Shown here: piece after piece, positions 52,047 through 60,848 of the stretch | How the letters are laid out: each line of letters opens with the position of its first letter | How positions within the stretch are numbered: the first letter of the stretch is position 1 | The notes under the pieces: generated by a model | Told to the model about the DNA's origin: nothing | What the model saw: the letters and a program-made list of their open reading frames with translations, nothing else | Database searches by the model: none | Position numbers and translations under genes: made by a program | Source: Ruminococcus sp. | Lineage (GTDB): Bacteria > Bacillota > Clostridia > Oscillospirales > Acutalibacteraceae | Length of the DNA: 64,000 nt | Direction: 5' to 3' | NCBI GenBank assembly: GCA_017405065.1 | Contig: JAFRBD010000091.1 | Location: 25,493 to 89,492, forward strand

Positions 52047-54104
52047 TCAGAACAGCGGATTCGTCTTAGCGACGTGCTTATAGATCGCATTGTAATCAAA
52101 CATATTGACCTTGCCGTCCTTCGTTACGTCGGCGCAAGCCTTCTGATAGGAGCCGTCTGCCAGCTCGGGGTTCTTGGAAACATGCTTATAGACCGCGTTG
52201 TAGTCGAACATATTGACATTGCCGTCGTTGGTCGCGTCGCCGATCGGACAGATCTGAACGTCCTGCGTTTTGTTGCCGGTTACGGTGATCGAATAATCGC
52301 GGGTCACGTGATTTTTCTTGCTGACGCGCAGGGTATAGGAGCCGTTCGCGACGTTCGGGATAGAATAGGACGCGGCATTGCCCCTAACCGTCGTGCTGTA
52401 CTTCACGCTGCCGCTCTGCAGGAGCTGAACGGTCACGGTATCGGTATTGCTCAGGTAGCTTGTCGCCGTACCCTTGACCTGATTGCTTGCCGCGGAGACT
52501 GCCGCCGTCACGCAGTAATCCCCGTGATGAGAAACATGATAAGAAGCTGTCTGGGTAAGCTGCTGTTCATCAAAGTCGAACGCAAACGTGTATTTCTGAC
52601 CGTTGGTCAGGCTCTTGCGCTCCGATTCGGTCAGGCAATCCTTCAAATTGATCTGCCAGTTTGTAGTGCTGTCTCCCTTGCGCTTTGCGGTGAAAAACCG
52701 GTTCGACACAACGACCGTCTGCGCAACGGACGCCTGCCTGACCGTCAGAGTGCCGGTGAGCGCCTGGGTCACGGTATCGTTTAACCCGTTCTGCATATTT
52801 GGAAAGTAGAGTCGGGAGGGCTCGATCTCGAGGAAATGATCGGTCATCACATTCCACGTTTCAGCGATCGTTGTACTGTATTCATAGCTGTAGCCGTTGC
52901 GCAGGAACATGATCTCTGCATTGTCCTCCTTGGGCAGTGCGTTGTTCACGGGCGTCTTGGAAACAGGCTCGATATAAAATTCCGGCGCCGACATATTAAT
53001 AAAGGTAAACACGTTGGAGTTGGAGGTGTCATACAAATACGAGGGATCGCAGTAATATCTGGTTCTGCTGTAGGACGCGGTGACCGGCAGCCCCATCTTT
53101 CCGGGCGCACCGGTACTCGAGTCGATATTGCCGAATCCGCCGTATTCTACATCGATATTCGTATTGTTTTGATCCACGCTGAAGCGTCCGGCTCTGAACC
53201 TGCAGTGTGAAGCATCGTAAGACGAGCCTGCCACACAGTTCGCGTGGCTCGCGCCGTTGAACCATCCGCCGTAGACATTGATTCGGGTATCTCTGCTGTT
53301 GATCTCCAGCGCGCCGTTGCGGACATTGTTGTTTTCAACATTATTGGAATTAACGAAATATGTATTCAGTCCGCGCCCCTCAAAATATCCGCCGTTCGCG
53401 GTAAAGGTGCCGCTGTTCACGGTGACAGCCGTGCCGTTAAGCTGGATCCATTCTTCATATCCGCTCGTGTAGGTTCCTCCGTCCCATTTGTATTTTCTCG
53501 CCGTCTGACAGGGGAGAAATTTGCCGGAGTTGACGGTCAGGGTACCGCCGTCGACGTGGAAGATGTCGCGCTGATCGATGCCGTCGCATTTGAAGAGCAG
53601 TACGCCGTTATAAAGGATAGTACCCGTTTTGCTGCTGTCATAGCCGCCGTTGACGGTCAGCTCGGCGCCCGTCGGGATATCGAACAGGCACTCGTTGCTC
53701 AAGGATACGATCGTGCCCTTTCCCATATATGCGTTTTTGTGACAGATCGCGCAGTAGTCGCTTTGCATCTGCAGGGTATGCTTATTCAGGTTGAGGATCT
53801 TTTGACCCTTGCCCACGGTACACCATACGGGCACATAGTTTGTATCGTCATTGACGCTTGCGGTACCCACGGTACCGTAGATATCCTGCGTCAGCATGAT
53901 CTCGTGCACCGATCCGGTATCGTTGGCTGTCAGCGCGCTTTTGAGCTCTGACGCGTTCGATACTTTATGGAGCGTAACGCCTGTCCGGGCAAGTTCTTCC
54001 ACCGCGCCGGTATCGGCTGTGTCCGTATCTTCCGCGAACGCAGTCAGCGACAGCACGCTGCTGAGCAGAAAGATCGCTAATAAAACAGATAGAATTCGTT
54101 TCAT
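52047..54104 (-). CDS. Secreted beta-helix-like protein with C-terminal dockerin
   Basis: A protein of 685 residues. Signal peptide (1 to about 24, AFAE) followed by DTDTADTGAVEE. A region (about 45-420) rich in TVN.GTF, TVNSGKFLP and GGWFNG units looks like a right-handed beta-helix of the adhesin type. A central beta part follows, then a carboxypeptidase-regulatory-like domain (about 535-615, VKGTATSYLSN...KKNHVTRDY) and a dockerin (about 618-685; DATNDGNVNMFD, DVTKDGKVNMFD). No catalytic residues are assignable. It starts 21 bases after the 54126 gene in the same operon. Confidence 0.8.
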   Translation of the reverse strand: MKRILSVLLAIFLLSSVLSLTAFAEDTDTADTGAVEELARTGVTLHKVSNASELKSALTANDTGSVHEIMLTQDIYGTVGTASVNDDTNYVPVWCTVGKGQKILNLNKHTLQMQSDYCAICHKNAYMGKGTIVSLSNECLFDIPTGAELTVNGGYDSSKTGTILYNGVLLFKCDGIDQRDIFHVDGGTLTVNSGKFLPCQTARKYKWDGGTYTSGYEEWIQLNGTAVTVNSGTFTANGGYFEGRGLNTYFVNSNNVENNNVRNGALEINSRDTRINVYGGWFNGASHANCVAGSSYDASHCRFRAGRFSVDQNNTNIDVEYGGFGNIDSSTGAPGKMGLPVTASYSRTRYYCDPSYLYDTSNSNVFTFINMSAPEFYIEPVSKTPVNNALPKEDNAEIMFLRNGYSYEYSTTIAETWNVMTDHFLEIEPSRLYFPNMQNGLNDTVTQALTGTLTVRQASVAQTVVVSNRFFTAKRKGDSTTNWQINLKDCLTESERKSLTNGQKYTFAFDFDEQQLTQTASYHVSHHGDYCVTAAVSAASNQVKGTATSYLSNTDTVTVQLLQSGSVKYSTTVRGNAASYSIPNVANGSYTLRVSKKNHVTRDYSITVTGNKTQDVQICPIGDATNDGNVNMFDYNAVYKHVSKNPELADGSYQKACADVTKDGKVNMFDYNAIYKHVAKTNPLF

Positions 54105-54125
54105 ATTGAACCTCCGTATGATGAT

Positions 54126-56789
54126 TTAAAACAGCGGATTCGTCTTGGCGACGTGCTTATAGATCGCGTTATAGTCGAACATATTGACCTTGCCGTCTCC
54201 GGTTACGTCGGCGCAAGCCTTCTGATAGGAGCCGTCTGCCAGCTCGGGGTTCTTGGAAACATGCTTATAGACCGCGTTGTAGTCGAACATATTGACATTG
54301 CCGTCGTTGGTCGCGTCGCCGATCGGACAGATCTTAACGTCCTGCGTGGTGTTGCCGGATACGGTGATCTCATAATCGCGGTCGACGTGGTTGAGCTTGC
54401 TCGCCTGTAAGATATAGCTGCCGTTCGGAACGTCGGCAATACTGTAGGAGCCGGTCGTCGTGGTCGTTGACTTGACGACCGCGCCGTTGGATTTGTTGAC
54501 GATTTTGACCGTGACGAATTCGGAAGCGTTCAGATAGCTCGTTACGCTTCCGCTGACGGTGGAGCCGGAGGCTACGGCAAAGGACTTGGACTTTCCGATA
54601 TAGTTCACGCCGTAGCCGTAAGTATTGGTCGCTTTCACATCGTTGATATAGACGGTGGTGTAAGAGGTATCGACCTGGTAGCCGGTGTTGCCCTCGACTA
54701 TCAGCCTGACGGTATAGTTCTTGCCCTCCACAAAGGTATCGATCGCGCTCAGATGGGGATAATCGCCCTCGGCGAGATACCAGCAATCGACCGTTACTCT
54801 GACCTTATCGGGCTCTTCGGTCAGCGGGTAAAAATCCGGGTGCTCACCCGCCGCGGGCACATCGATATAGATCTTGACCGTATCGACCTGTTCAACTGGA
54901 CCGTTGTAGCCGAGATTGTACCATTTTTTCATATGACCGGGGGTACCGTTTTCATTCATCTTTTCGCCGTTGATCAAAAAGACGGTGTTCTTGTCAAACA
55001 AAGTATCGCCGACCGGCTCAAAGTCTACGCGGATACTGTACTGCTTATCCTTTTCGAATCTGTCAGACGCGGTCATCGACCTGCTGTCGGATTGGTTATA
55101 CCAGCCGACATTACCGATGGTGTATTTGGATGTATCTAACGAAACCGGGTTGAAGTCGGGCTTACCGCCCGGCGCCGGAGCGGTGATGGTACAGCCCGCC
55201 GTAGCGAGGGGCTGTATGGGTTTATAGTCATAGGATGCTATGATGTATGAGCCGCGGGAACGTACGTCCGTCGACTTTTTACCGTTGAAATACACCGTGA
55301 GCTTAGAGGGATCGACCGTATAGCCGTCCTTCACCTTGAAGTAGACGGTCGCGGAATACTTTGCGCCGCTCTCAAAGGGAACGTTGTTTCTGATGCCGCT
55401 CGTTTCGGCTGTCACATAGTACCAGTCCAGACCGGTACCGCTCAGCGTATCGTTTGCAAGTTCAAAATACTTATGGGAATAGGTATCGGTAAAGCTGACG
55501 GTCGTGTCTGATTTTACTCCAACCACAGGCTCGGTCAGTGTGATATCGACCGTATCTTCAACGGGAATAATGACCTCGTTGCTCCAGAACTTTTCATCAT
55601 CCCAGTAGATTGCCTGATCCCATGTATTGTCGATCTGTCCCTTAAAGTTCGGAGTTGCATAAAAACGCAGCGGTAAACCCATATCGGCGGTCTTGACGGT
55701 ATAGTTCATACCGGTGCCGACGTCTCTCCACGCACCGTTCACCTTGCGCTGCCATACAATATCGAGATAGCTTTCGCGCCCTTCCCAGCGACCGCCGTTG
55801 AGGTTTGCTTTGATCACAGAACCGACAGAATACTCGTTCTCCATGATCTGTACTTCACCGTAATGGTCTTCGTTTGCATAGGTATGCACCTCTCCGTTAT
55901 ACAGGCTCTTCGCTGAAGATCGCGGAGTTTCGACCGTATAACCGTTTCTGTCTTTGAAAAACTCGTCCCTGTTATCATAGAACGCCGGGAAAAACGTGAA
56001 GGAATAATGAATATCGTCATATTGCCGATCGCCTGTAACAAGGGGTTTAACTTTCATAGAATAAATACGGCGTTCGCTGTCGTATGTTACGGGATAAGTA
56101 TTGGTATAATCATCAATGAAAACAATGTTACCCTCTGCTCTGCGAACAGATACCTTACCGGTAAACTTATCTCGTTCGATTTTTAAAACCAAAGGCTGAG
56201 TGTATGCGTCGTTATGGCTTGTATCATATCGGTCGAGCTTTATCGTATAGCGGGAACGACGAAAATCAAGGCTTGCCGCTTCACCTGTTTTTACAACACT
56301 TTCCACCAAAGACTCTTTCCACTCGATATTATCGCCGTTGATTCTGAAATCGGTCTCGGGCGCAAGATTCATTTCCGCTACCTGAGCGGTTCTTGTCCTT
56401 ACGGTCTTATAGGTTTCAACATCCTCTACGATGCAGTAATAGTAACCGGCTGATGTAACCTGAATCTCGCCGCGGGTGGTCGTAGCAAATCTATTGCCGT
56501 TCGCAAGAGGCGTATCGCCGCAGTAAAACCATTTATAGCGATAGCTCCCCGTACCGCCGGTAACACCTACGCGCAGATAGGGATAAACAGGACAGGTAAG
56601 ATAATTGTAAGTCAATCCTATCCGTGCATCCCACAAATCCATCGAGTTCGTCAGCTCGCTGCCGCCGGTCTCGGCGATTTCTTCCTGTGCGCCGGTATCG
56701 GCTAAGTCCGCTTCTTCGGCGAACGCCGTCAGCGGCAATACGCTGAATAACAGCATAAGAGCTAAAATGATAGATATGGTTCGTTTCAT
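54126..56789 (-). CDS. Secreted repeat protein with C-terminal dockerin (first gene of a two-gene operon)
   Basis: A protein of 887 residues. Signal peptide (1 to about 24) followed by EEADLADTGAQEE. N-terminal Ig-like region (about 40-135, YKWFYCGDTPLANG), then a unique region (about 135-410). Three repeats of the EPV.G type (about 420-760) resemble those of the 43305 and 44998 genes. A carboxypeptidase-regulatory-like domain (about 745-818, NHVDRDYEITV) and a dockerin (about 820-887) finish it. GAGGAGG precedes the ATG. Its promoter carries the 20-base box shared with the response-regulator operon. Confidence 0.82.
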   Translation of the reverse strand: MKRTISIILALMLLFSVLPLTAFAEEADLADTGAQEEIAETGGSELTNSMDLWDARIGLTYNYLTCPVYPYLRVGVTGGTGSYRYKWFYCGDTPLANGNRFATTTRGEIQVTSAGYYYCIVEDVETYKTVRTRTAQVAEMNLAPETDFRINGDNIEWKESLVESVVKTGEAASLDFRRSRYTIKLDRYDTSHNDAYTQPLVLKIERDKFTGKVSVRRAEGNIVFIDDYTNTYPVTYDSERRIYSMKVKPLVTGDRQYDDIHYSFTFFPAFYDNRDEFFKDRNGYTVETPRSSAKSLYNGEVHTYANEDHYGEVQIMENEYSVGSVIKANLNGGRWEGRESYLDIVWQRKVNGAWRDVGTGMNYTVKTADMGLPLRFYATPNFKGQIDNTWDQAIYWDDEKFWSNEVIIPVEDTVDITLTEPVVGVKSDTTVSFTDTYSHKYFELANDTLSGTGLDWYYVTAETSGIRNNVPFESGAKYSATVYFKVKDGYTVDPSKLTVYFNGKKSTDVRSRGSYIIASYDYKPIQPLATAGCTITAPAPGGKPDFNPVSLDTSKYTIGNVGWYNQSDSRSMTASDRFEKDKQYSIRVDFEPVGDTLFDKNTVFLINGEKMNENGTPGHMKKWYNLGYNGPVEQVDTVKIYIDVPAAGEHPDFYPLTEEPDKVRVTVDCWYLAEGDYPHLSAIDTFVEGKNYTVRLIVEGNTGYQVDTSYTTVYINDVKATNTYGYGVNYIGKSKSFAVASGSTVSGSVTSYLNASEFVTVKIVNKSNGAVVKSTTTTTGSYSIADVPNGSYILQASKLNHVDRDYEITVSGNTTQDVKICPIGDATNDGNVNMFDYNAVYKHVSKNPELADGSYQKACADVTGDGKVNMFDYNAIYKHVAKTNPLF

Positions 56790-56835
56790 GATTTTACCTC
56801 CTCAGTAAAACATTAGATGATAAAAATGACACGGC

Positions 56836-56866
56836 ATGCAGGACGAGTGGCCGCCCCGCCCTGCAT
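56836..56866 (-). promoter_or_regulatory. Hairpin in the leader of the 54126-56789 gene
   Basis: ATGCAGGACG and CGCCCTGCAT are inverted, with a GC-rich loop, inside a leader of about 114 bases. A possible mRNA stabiliser or attenuator; no T run follows. Confidence 0.4.
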
Positions 56867-56909
56867 ACTGTCAGACGATCTATAGGACAACCTACAAATA
56901 ATCAATGAT

Positions 56910-56955
56910 ATTATAACAGAATATTAAAAATTTTACCATCCTCACATCGGACGAT
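56910..56955 (-). promoter_or_regulatory. Promoter with predicted response-regulator box (dockerin operon)
   Basis: On the minus strand: box ATCGTCCGATGTGAGGATGG (56936-56955), 20 bases, then TATAAT (56910-56915). There is no recognisable -35. The box is an inverted repeat, ATCGTC-N6-GAGGAT, and lies about -52 to -33, where an activator would contact RNA polymerase. The same box occurs at 60829-60848 with identical spacing. Confidence 0.75.
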
Positions 56956-56974
56956 GTAAGCCCGCTTTTAAACA

Positions 56975-57015
56975 AAAAATCGCACAAAATTTCAATGCGA
57001 AATCTGTGCGATTTA
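56975..57015 (-). terminator. Terminator of the signalling operon
   Basis: On the minus strand, AAATCGCACAGATTTC-GCATT-GAAATTTTGTGCGATTTTTT, a long stem with a T run, about 105 bases after the 57120 stop. It separates the kinase operon from the dockerin operon. Confidence 0.85.
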
Positions 57016-57119
57016 ACGAAGCAAATCAATTGTATGAGATTTTATGATAAAAACGGCTGTATGATCATCGGCAGGGACAGCTTTTTTTCTGCCCGCGACG
57101 CTTCTGTCAGATAACAGGA

Positions 57120-58400
57120 TCACCGCTCGGGCAAGGTGATCCTCACCGTGACATAGGGTTCGCTTGTGACGGTCATCGTGCCTGCGGCGGCTTCCACGCT
57201 GCGGCGCAGCAGCTTCAAGCCGCCCGATTCTGTGACAGGAGCCGCGGGACGGTCGCCGTTTCCTCTCAGCTCAGCCGTCAGGTCGTTGTCATCATAAGCG
57301 ATCGTTACGCTCAGGACGTCGCCCAAAGCATGCTTGGCGGTGTTGGCGGCACATTCACGGACAGCGTGCGCGAGGATCGAAAGGCGGATATCGTCCTGCG
57401 GCAATTCACCGACGAGCATGACCGTGACGCCCATCGCCTTTGCGGACATGATCGCGCTCTTGATCGTATCGACGCCTTCTTTCGATTCCTCTCCCTCATG
57501 CATGAGCAGAAGATGCGTATACCGCTCCATTTCAAGGAGCTTTTCGCGATCGACGGCGTCGGGCTTGTCGAGAAAGATTTTTCCGCTGAGCAGAAGATGA
57601 CCCATCTCGTCATGCACCGATACGCGGGCGCGCAGGAATTCTTCCGCCGTCGCCAGCTCCTGCGCTTTCTCGCCGAACGCCTTCATGCGCGTCCGGATCT
57701 CGATGAGCCGCTGATTCTTCTCTTTCAGATCGGCGGTGATGCGATATCGGTCGGTAACGTCGCCGCCGGTGATCTGGATATACGGCGCGCCGTCCGTCAT
57801 GATCTCGTCACGGCGAAACAGCACGGCTTGACCGTCCGGAAATACCACGATACGCGCGTTGTCCTGACGCTCGCTTCTTTCCTCGATCGCGCGCCAAAAC
57901 TCATAGACGTTATACAGCGGCTTGCCTGTCAGCTCATAAGACAGGCGATTTGCCTCGAGATTCCTGAGCATCACGGCGCCGTCCTCACTGCCGAAGCATA
58001 CGGCGACGGGCAGGACGTCCATCGTCTCTTTGACAGCGCCGAAAGAGAGCTGTCTGCGGCTCAGGCGGAAATCATCATACAAAGCCAGTCCCAGCAAGAC
58101 GGCAAACAGGAGATCGAACGCCAGAACAACGATCCACGGCGCGCCGAAGAGCCGCTCCACCGGCGCGGGATAGACGCGGACGCGATCAAAGTATGCCACA
58201 TAAAAGCTGCCGTCAAGCAGCAGACAGAACCAACACGCCGCGAGGAGGAACAGTATCGTCGCGACCGCCTTGTATCCGAGCGCCTTTTGGCGGGAAAAGG
58301 CGCTGATCAGGCAATAAATGTATCCCGGTAAAAGCATCAAGGCGAATATTCTCAGCAGGACGCCGCCTGCGGTGAATACGATTTCGGAAAAGGGTATCAT
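57120..58400 (-). CDS. Membrane sensor histidine kinase
   Basis: A protein of 426 residues. Three N-terminal membrane helices (about 8-33, 43-62, 88-108), a PAS-like part (about 120-220), a coiled coil (about 222-255), a phosphoacceptor-type segment with His263 in SVHDEMGHLLL, and a C-terminal ATP-binding half with N-box ECAANTAKHA (Asn353) and a glycine region near SGGLKLLRRSV. It overlaps the preceding sensor gene by 4 bases. It probably phosphorylates the response regulator of the same operon. Confidence 0.85.
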   Translation of the reverse strand: MIPFSEIVFTAGGVLLRIFALMLLPGYIYCLISAFSRQKALGYKAVATILFLLAACWFCLLLDGSFYVAYFDRVRVYPAPVERLFGAPWIVVLAFDLLFAVLLGLALYDDFRLSRRQLSFGAVKETMDVLPVAVCFGSEDGAVMLRNLEANRLSYELTGKPLYNVYEFWRAIEERSERQDNARIVVFPDGQAVLFRRDEIMTDGAPYIQITGGDVTDRYRITADLKEKNQRLIEIRTRMKAFGEKAQELATAEEFLRARVSVHDEMGHLLLSGKIFLDKPDAVDREKLLEMERYTHLLLMHEGEESKEGVDTIKSAIMSAKAMGVTVMLVGELPQDDIRLSILAHAVRECAANTAKHALGDVLSVTIAYDDNDLTAELRGNGDRPAAPVTESGGLKLLRRSVEAAAGTMTVTSEPYVTVRITLPER

Positions 58401-60061
58401 AAAGCATCCCCCTTTCCGTTATCATAGCTGAAAAAGTACAGACCGTCTCTTTCCCTGATGCTGACAGTCGGTGAAAGCTCCGGCGGCTGTGCGCAGTCGG
58501 AGGTGATCCTCAGCGCCTCGCCTTCAACAGCGATATGCATCAATGAAGAGCAGTCCGTCAGCGCTTCCGATATCTCAAAGAACGCTGTGTATAATTCAAA
58601 CGCCGTCTCGCGGTCGATCCTGTCGCCCGCCGTCATAACGCTCGCGCGTATCCCGAAATAATGCAGATACCGCGCGCTTTCCTCTAAAGCGAGCCTCAGC
58701 TCCTTCATGGGGATGGAATCCTGATCCTCATCCACGAGCAGCAGATTGGAGCCGCGCTTGATATAGGCGTTGAGCAGATTCAGCCTTGCGATCTGTTCGG
58801 AAAAGTCCGCGTCATCCGGATGGATATCGCCGATCATCCGCAAAGCGCGGCGATGGTAAGGCAGCATCTTTTCGGATATCCGTTCATAGATCATATTGCG
58901 GGAATCCACCTGCGCCTTTCTCGCGTTCAGATCGTTTTCCGCCCGGATCAGCTCATTTTCGGAAAAAAGCAGTTCGTTCGCCTCGACAAGCTTCTCATTC
59001 AGGCGGTTCAGCTCGCTTTCATCCTCGCTGTAAAAGGCACAGCCGGCAGTGATCGGCTTGCCGGTCAGCTTGGTATTCTCATCCGTATAGACAGGAGCCG
59101 CGAGCGCCGCCTCCAGCTGAGGACGTCCGGCGGTCAGCGGGATCGCGGAGCGGTGTGCGACGGTCAGATCACGATGCGTGATGATCGCGGGGAACCGCAT
59201 CTGTGAGAAAAAGCCCGCGTAGTTGCCGTTGCAGGAGATCAGACGGTTGCGGATACAGCTTTCAAACACGCCGATCATGCCGAAAGCAATGATCTCGGGC
59301 ATCGTGAACATCGACGGTCTTTGAACCAAGCTCAGCGCTTTATTGAGCATGACGAGCCCCAGCATCCCCAGCAAAAACACAAACGGCAAGGCGATCGTTT
59401 TGAAGCTGCGCGAACGGCTGTTGGCGCGCGTCAGGCAGATCATGCCGAACAGCACCGTCACCGCAAAATAACCGTAATAGATATAGAGCAGGGGGCCGTT
59501 GGTATAGGTATCGTCGCCGCCGTTCAAGTTGTACAGTCCCTTTGTCGGACAGAAGGCAAGATAGTGAAGATCATTGGTCAAAAACAGCAGGATGATGACG
59601 CCCGCGGGGATCATCAGGAGCCGCTCGTCAAAACGCCCCCTGCCGCCGCCTTCGACGCGGATGCACGTCATCAAAAACAGCGTGGGCAGCAACGTCATCG
59701 GCACATAGTACAGATACCACGCATATCTGAGCAATTCAAATGACCGGTCGTCGATCAGGCGGTATTTGATGCTGCGCAGCAGGAGCATACCGATCGCACA
59801 GCATGCAGCGGCGATCATGTAAGCCCGCTCACGCGTGGGCAGCAGACGCTTTTGTACCGAATATATCCAAAAGATCATCAAAGATACATACAGCAGGAGA
59901 TTGACGCAGAACATCAGCGTCGAATAAAACGGCAGCACGGCAGGGGTGCCGGGATCCGCCCCGTAATCCGTGACGATCTGCCTTCCCCATGCGTTTGCCG
60001 CTCCCGCAAGCAGAATACCGATGATAAAAAGTATAGTTGCTGTCGTAGTTTTTTTCTTCAT
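58397..60061 (-). CDS. 7TM sensor protein with degenerate histidine-kinase end
   Basis: A protein of 554 residues. About eight N-terminal hydrophobic helices (about 7-290) resemble histidine-kinase 7TM sensor regions. A coiled coil (about 350-400) leads to a DHp-like helix (YERISEKMLPYHRRALRMI). The terminal 100 residues look like a kinase ATP-binding fold, but the N-box Asn is replaced (FFEISEALTDCSS) and no glycine box is seen. I infer a signal-sensing partner of the 57120 kinase, not an active kinase. CGGAGATAATC precedes the ATG; the last bases overlap the kinase gene. Confidence 0.75.
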   Translation of the reverse strand: MKKKTTTATILFIIGILLAGAANAWGRQIVTDYGADPGTPAVLPFYSTLMFCVNLLLYVSLMIFWIYSVQKRLLPTRERAYMIAAACCAIGMLLLRSIKYRLIDDRSFELLRYAWYLYYVPMTLLPTLFLMTCIRVEGGGRGRFDERLLMIPAGVIILLFLTNDLHYLAFCPTKGLYNLNGGDDTYTNGPLLYIYYGYFAVTVLFGMICLTRANSRSRSFKTIALPFVFLLGMLGLVMLNKALSLVQRPSMFTMPEIIAFGMIGVFESCIRNRLISCNGNYAGFFSQMRFPAIITHRDLTVAHRSAIPLTAGRPQLEAALAAPVYTDENTKLTGKPITAGCAFYSEDESELNRLNEKLVEANELLFSENELIRAENDLNARKAQVDSRNMIYERISEKMLPYHRRALRMIGDIHPDDADFSEQIARLNLLNAYIKRGSNLLLVDEDQDSIPMKELRLALEESARYLHYFGIRASVMTAGDRIDRETAFELYTAFFEISEALTDCSSLMHIAVEGEALRITSDCAQPPELSPTVSIRERDGLYFFSYDNGKGDAL

Positions 60062-60110
60062 GATTATCTCCGAAGTTCAGAAATGGTGAGCGGAGTCAGG
60101 CCCTGCACTG

Positions 60111-60770
60111 TCACGGCTTGCCCGATCTTTTTCTCGTTTCATCGCTGACGACGATCCCGAGCGACGCCGCGTTGACGACCAGCTCGAGCCTGTTTTTATA
60201 GCCTGTTTTATTCAGCATATTCTGGATATGCGTACGCACGGTGTTGATGGATATATGGAGATGCTCGGCGATCTCCTCGTTCGTATAGCCGAGGGTCAGC
60301 TCACGCAGCACGTCCAGATCGCGTTCTGTCATCGACAGGCGGTTGACGTTGCCGAATCCGAGATCTACGGGAGCGTGCGGATATACGCTCTCTCCCGCCG
60401 CGGTACGATTCATCACCTCGATCAAAGACTCGTCGCTGTATTCCTTATACCAAAAGCTCTCTACGCCGATCTCGCGCGCCTTGTCCTCCCACATCGCCTC
60501 GGCGGTGGAGGTAACAAGGATGATCTTGATCTCGGGCTTTTCCGCCTTGATCTGCTGCGCAGCAGTGATACCGTCGACGCCGGTGCGCATCAATACGTCC
60601 ATGATGATCAGATCGACGGGATTTTCCATACAGTATTCTATGGTACTCTGCGCATTGGAAAAGGACGCCGCCAGCACAAAGCGCGTGTCGCTTTGCACCA
60701 TCATTTCAAAAAATGTTCTCGATATACGGTAGTCGTCCGTCACAACGACCCGATAAGTCTGATCCATCAT
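60111..60770 (-). CDS. NarL/LuxR-family response regulator
   Basis: A protein of 219 residues. The receiver domain (about 7-120) has acidic DD at 12-13, phosphoacceptor Asp58 (LIIMDVLM), Thr/Ser at 88-89 and Lys109. The LuxR-type helix-turn-helix (about 148-205) has LTLGYTNEEIAEHLHISINTVRTH split over its helices. I start at the ATG at 60770 since GGAG lies 5 bases before it; a GTG two codons upstream overlaps that site. It is first in the operon with two sensor genes. Its promoter and that of the next operon share a 20-base box. Confidence 0.93.
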   Translation of the reverse strand: MMDQTYRVVVTDDYRISRTFFEMMVQSDTRFVLAASFSNAQSTIEYCMENPVDLIIMDVLMRTGVDGITAAQQIKAEKPEIKIILVTSTAEAMWEDKAREIGVESFWYKEYSDESLIEVMNRTAAGESVYPHAPVDLGFGNVNRLSMTERDLDVLRELTLGYTNEEIAEHLHISINTVRTHIQNMLNKTGYKNRLELVVNAASLGIVVSDETRKRSGKP

Positions 60771-60802
60771 ATTCACTCCGTTATTTCAATCGATTTATAC
60801 TG

Positions 60803-60848
60803 ATTATACATCAGAAAAACGCTTTTGCCCATCCTCATTTCGGACGAT
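60803..60848 (-). promoter_or_regulatory. Promoter with predicted response-regulator box (signalling operon)
   Basis: On the minus strand: box ATCGTCCGAAATGAGGATGG (60829-60848), 20 bases, then TATAAT (60803-60808). There is no -35. The start codon lies about 33 bases past the -10. Another CGGACGAT half occurs near 60895-60902. It suggests autoregulation. Confidence 0.75.

Noticed and set aside
43305-56789. Possibility that tandem dockerin paralogues form a CRISPR-like or DNA repeat array
   Set aside because: The repetition is protein-coding, in frame, and of domain length.
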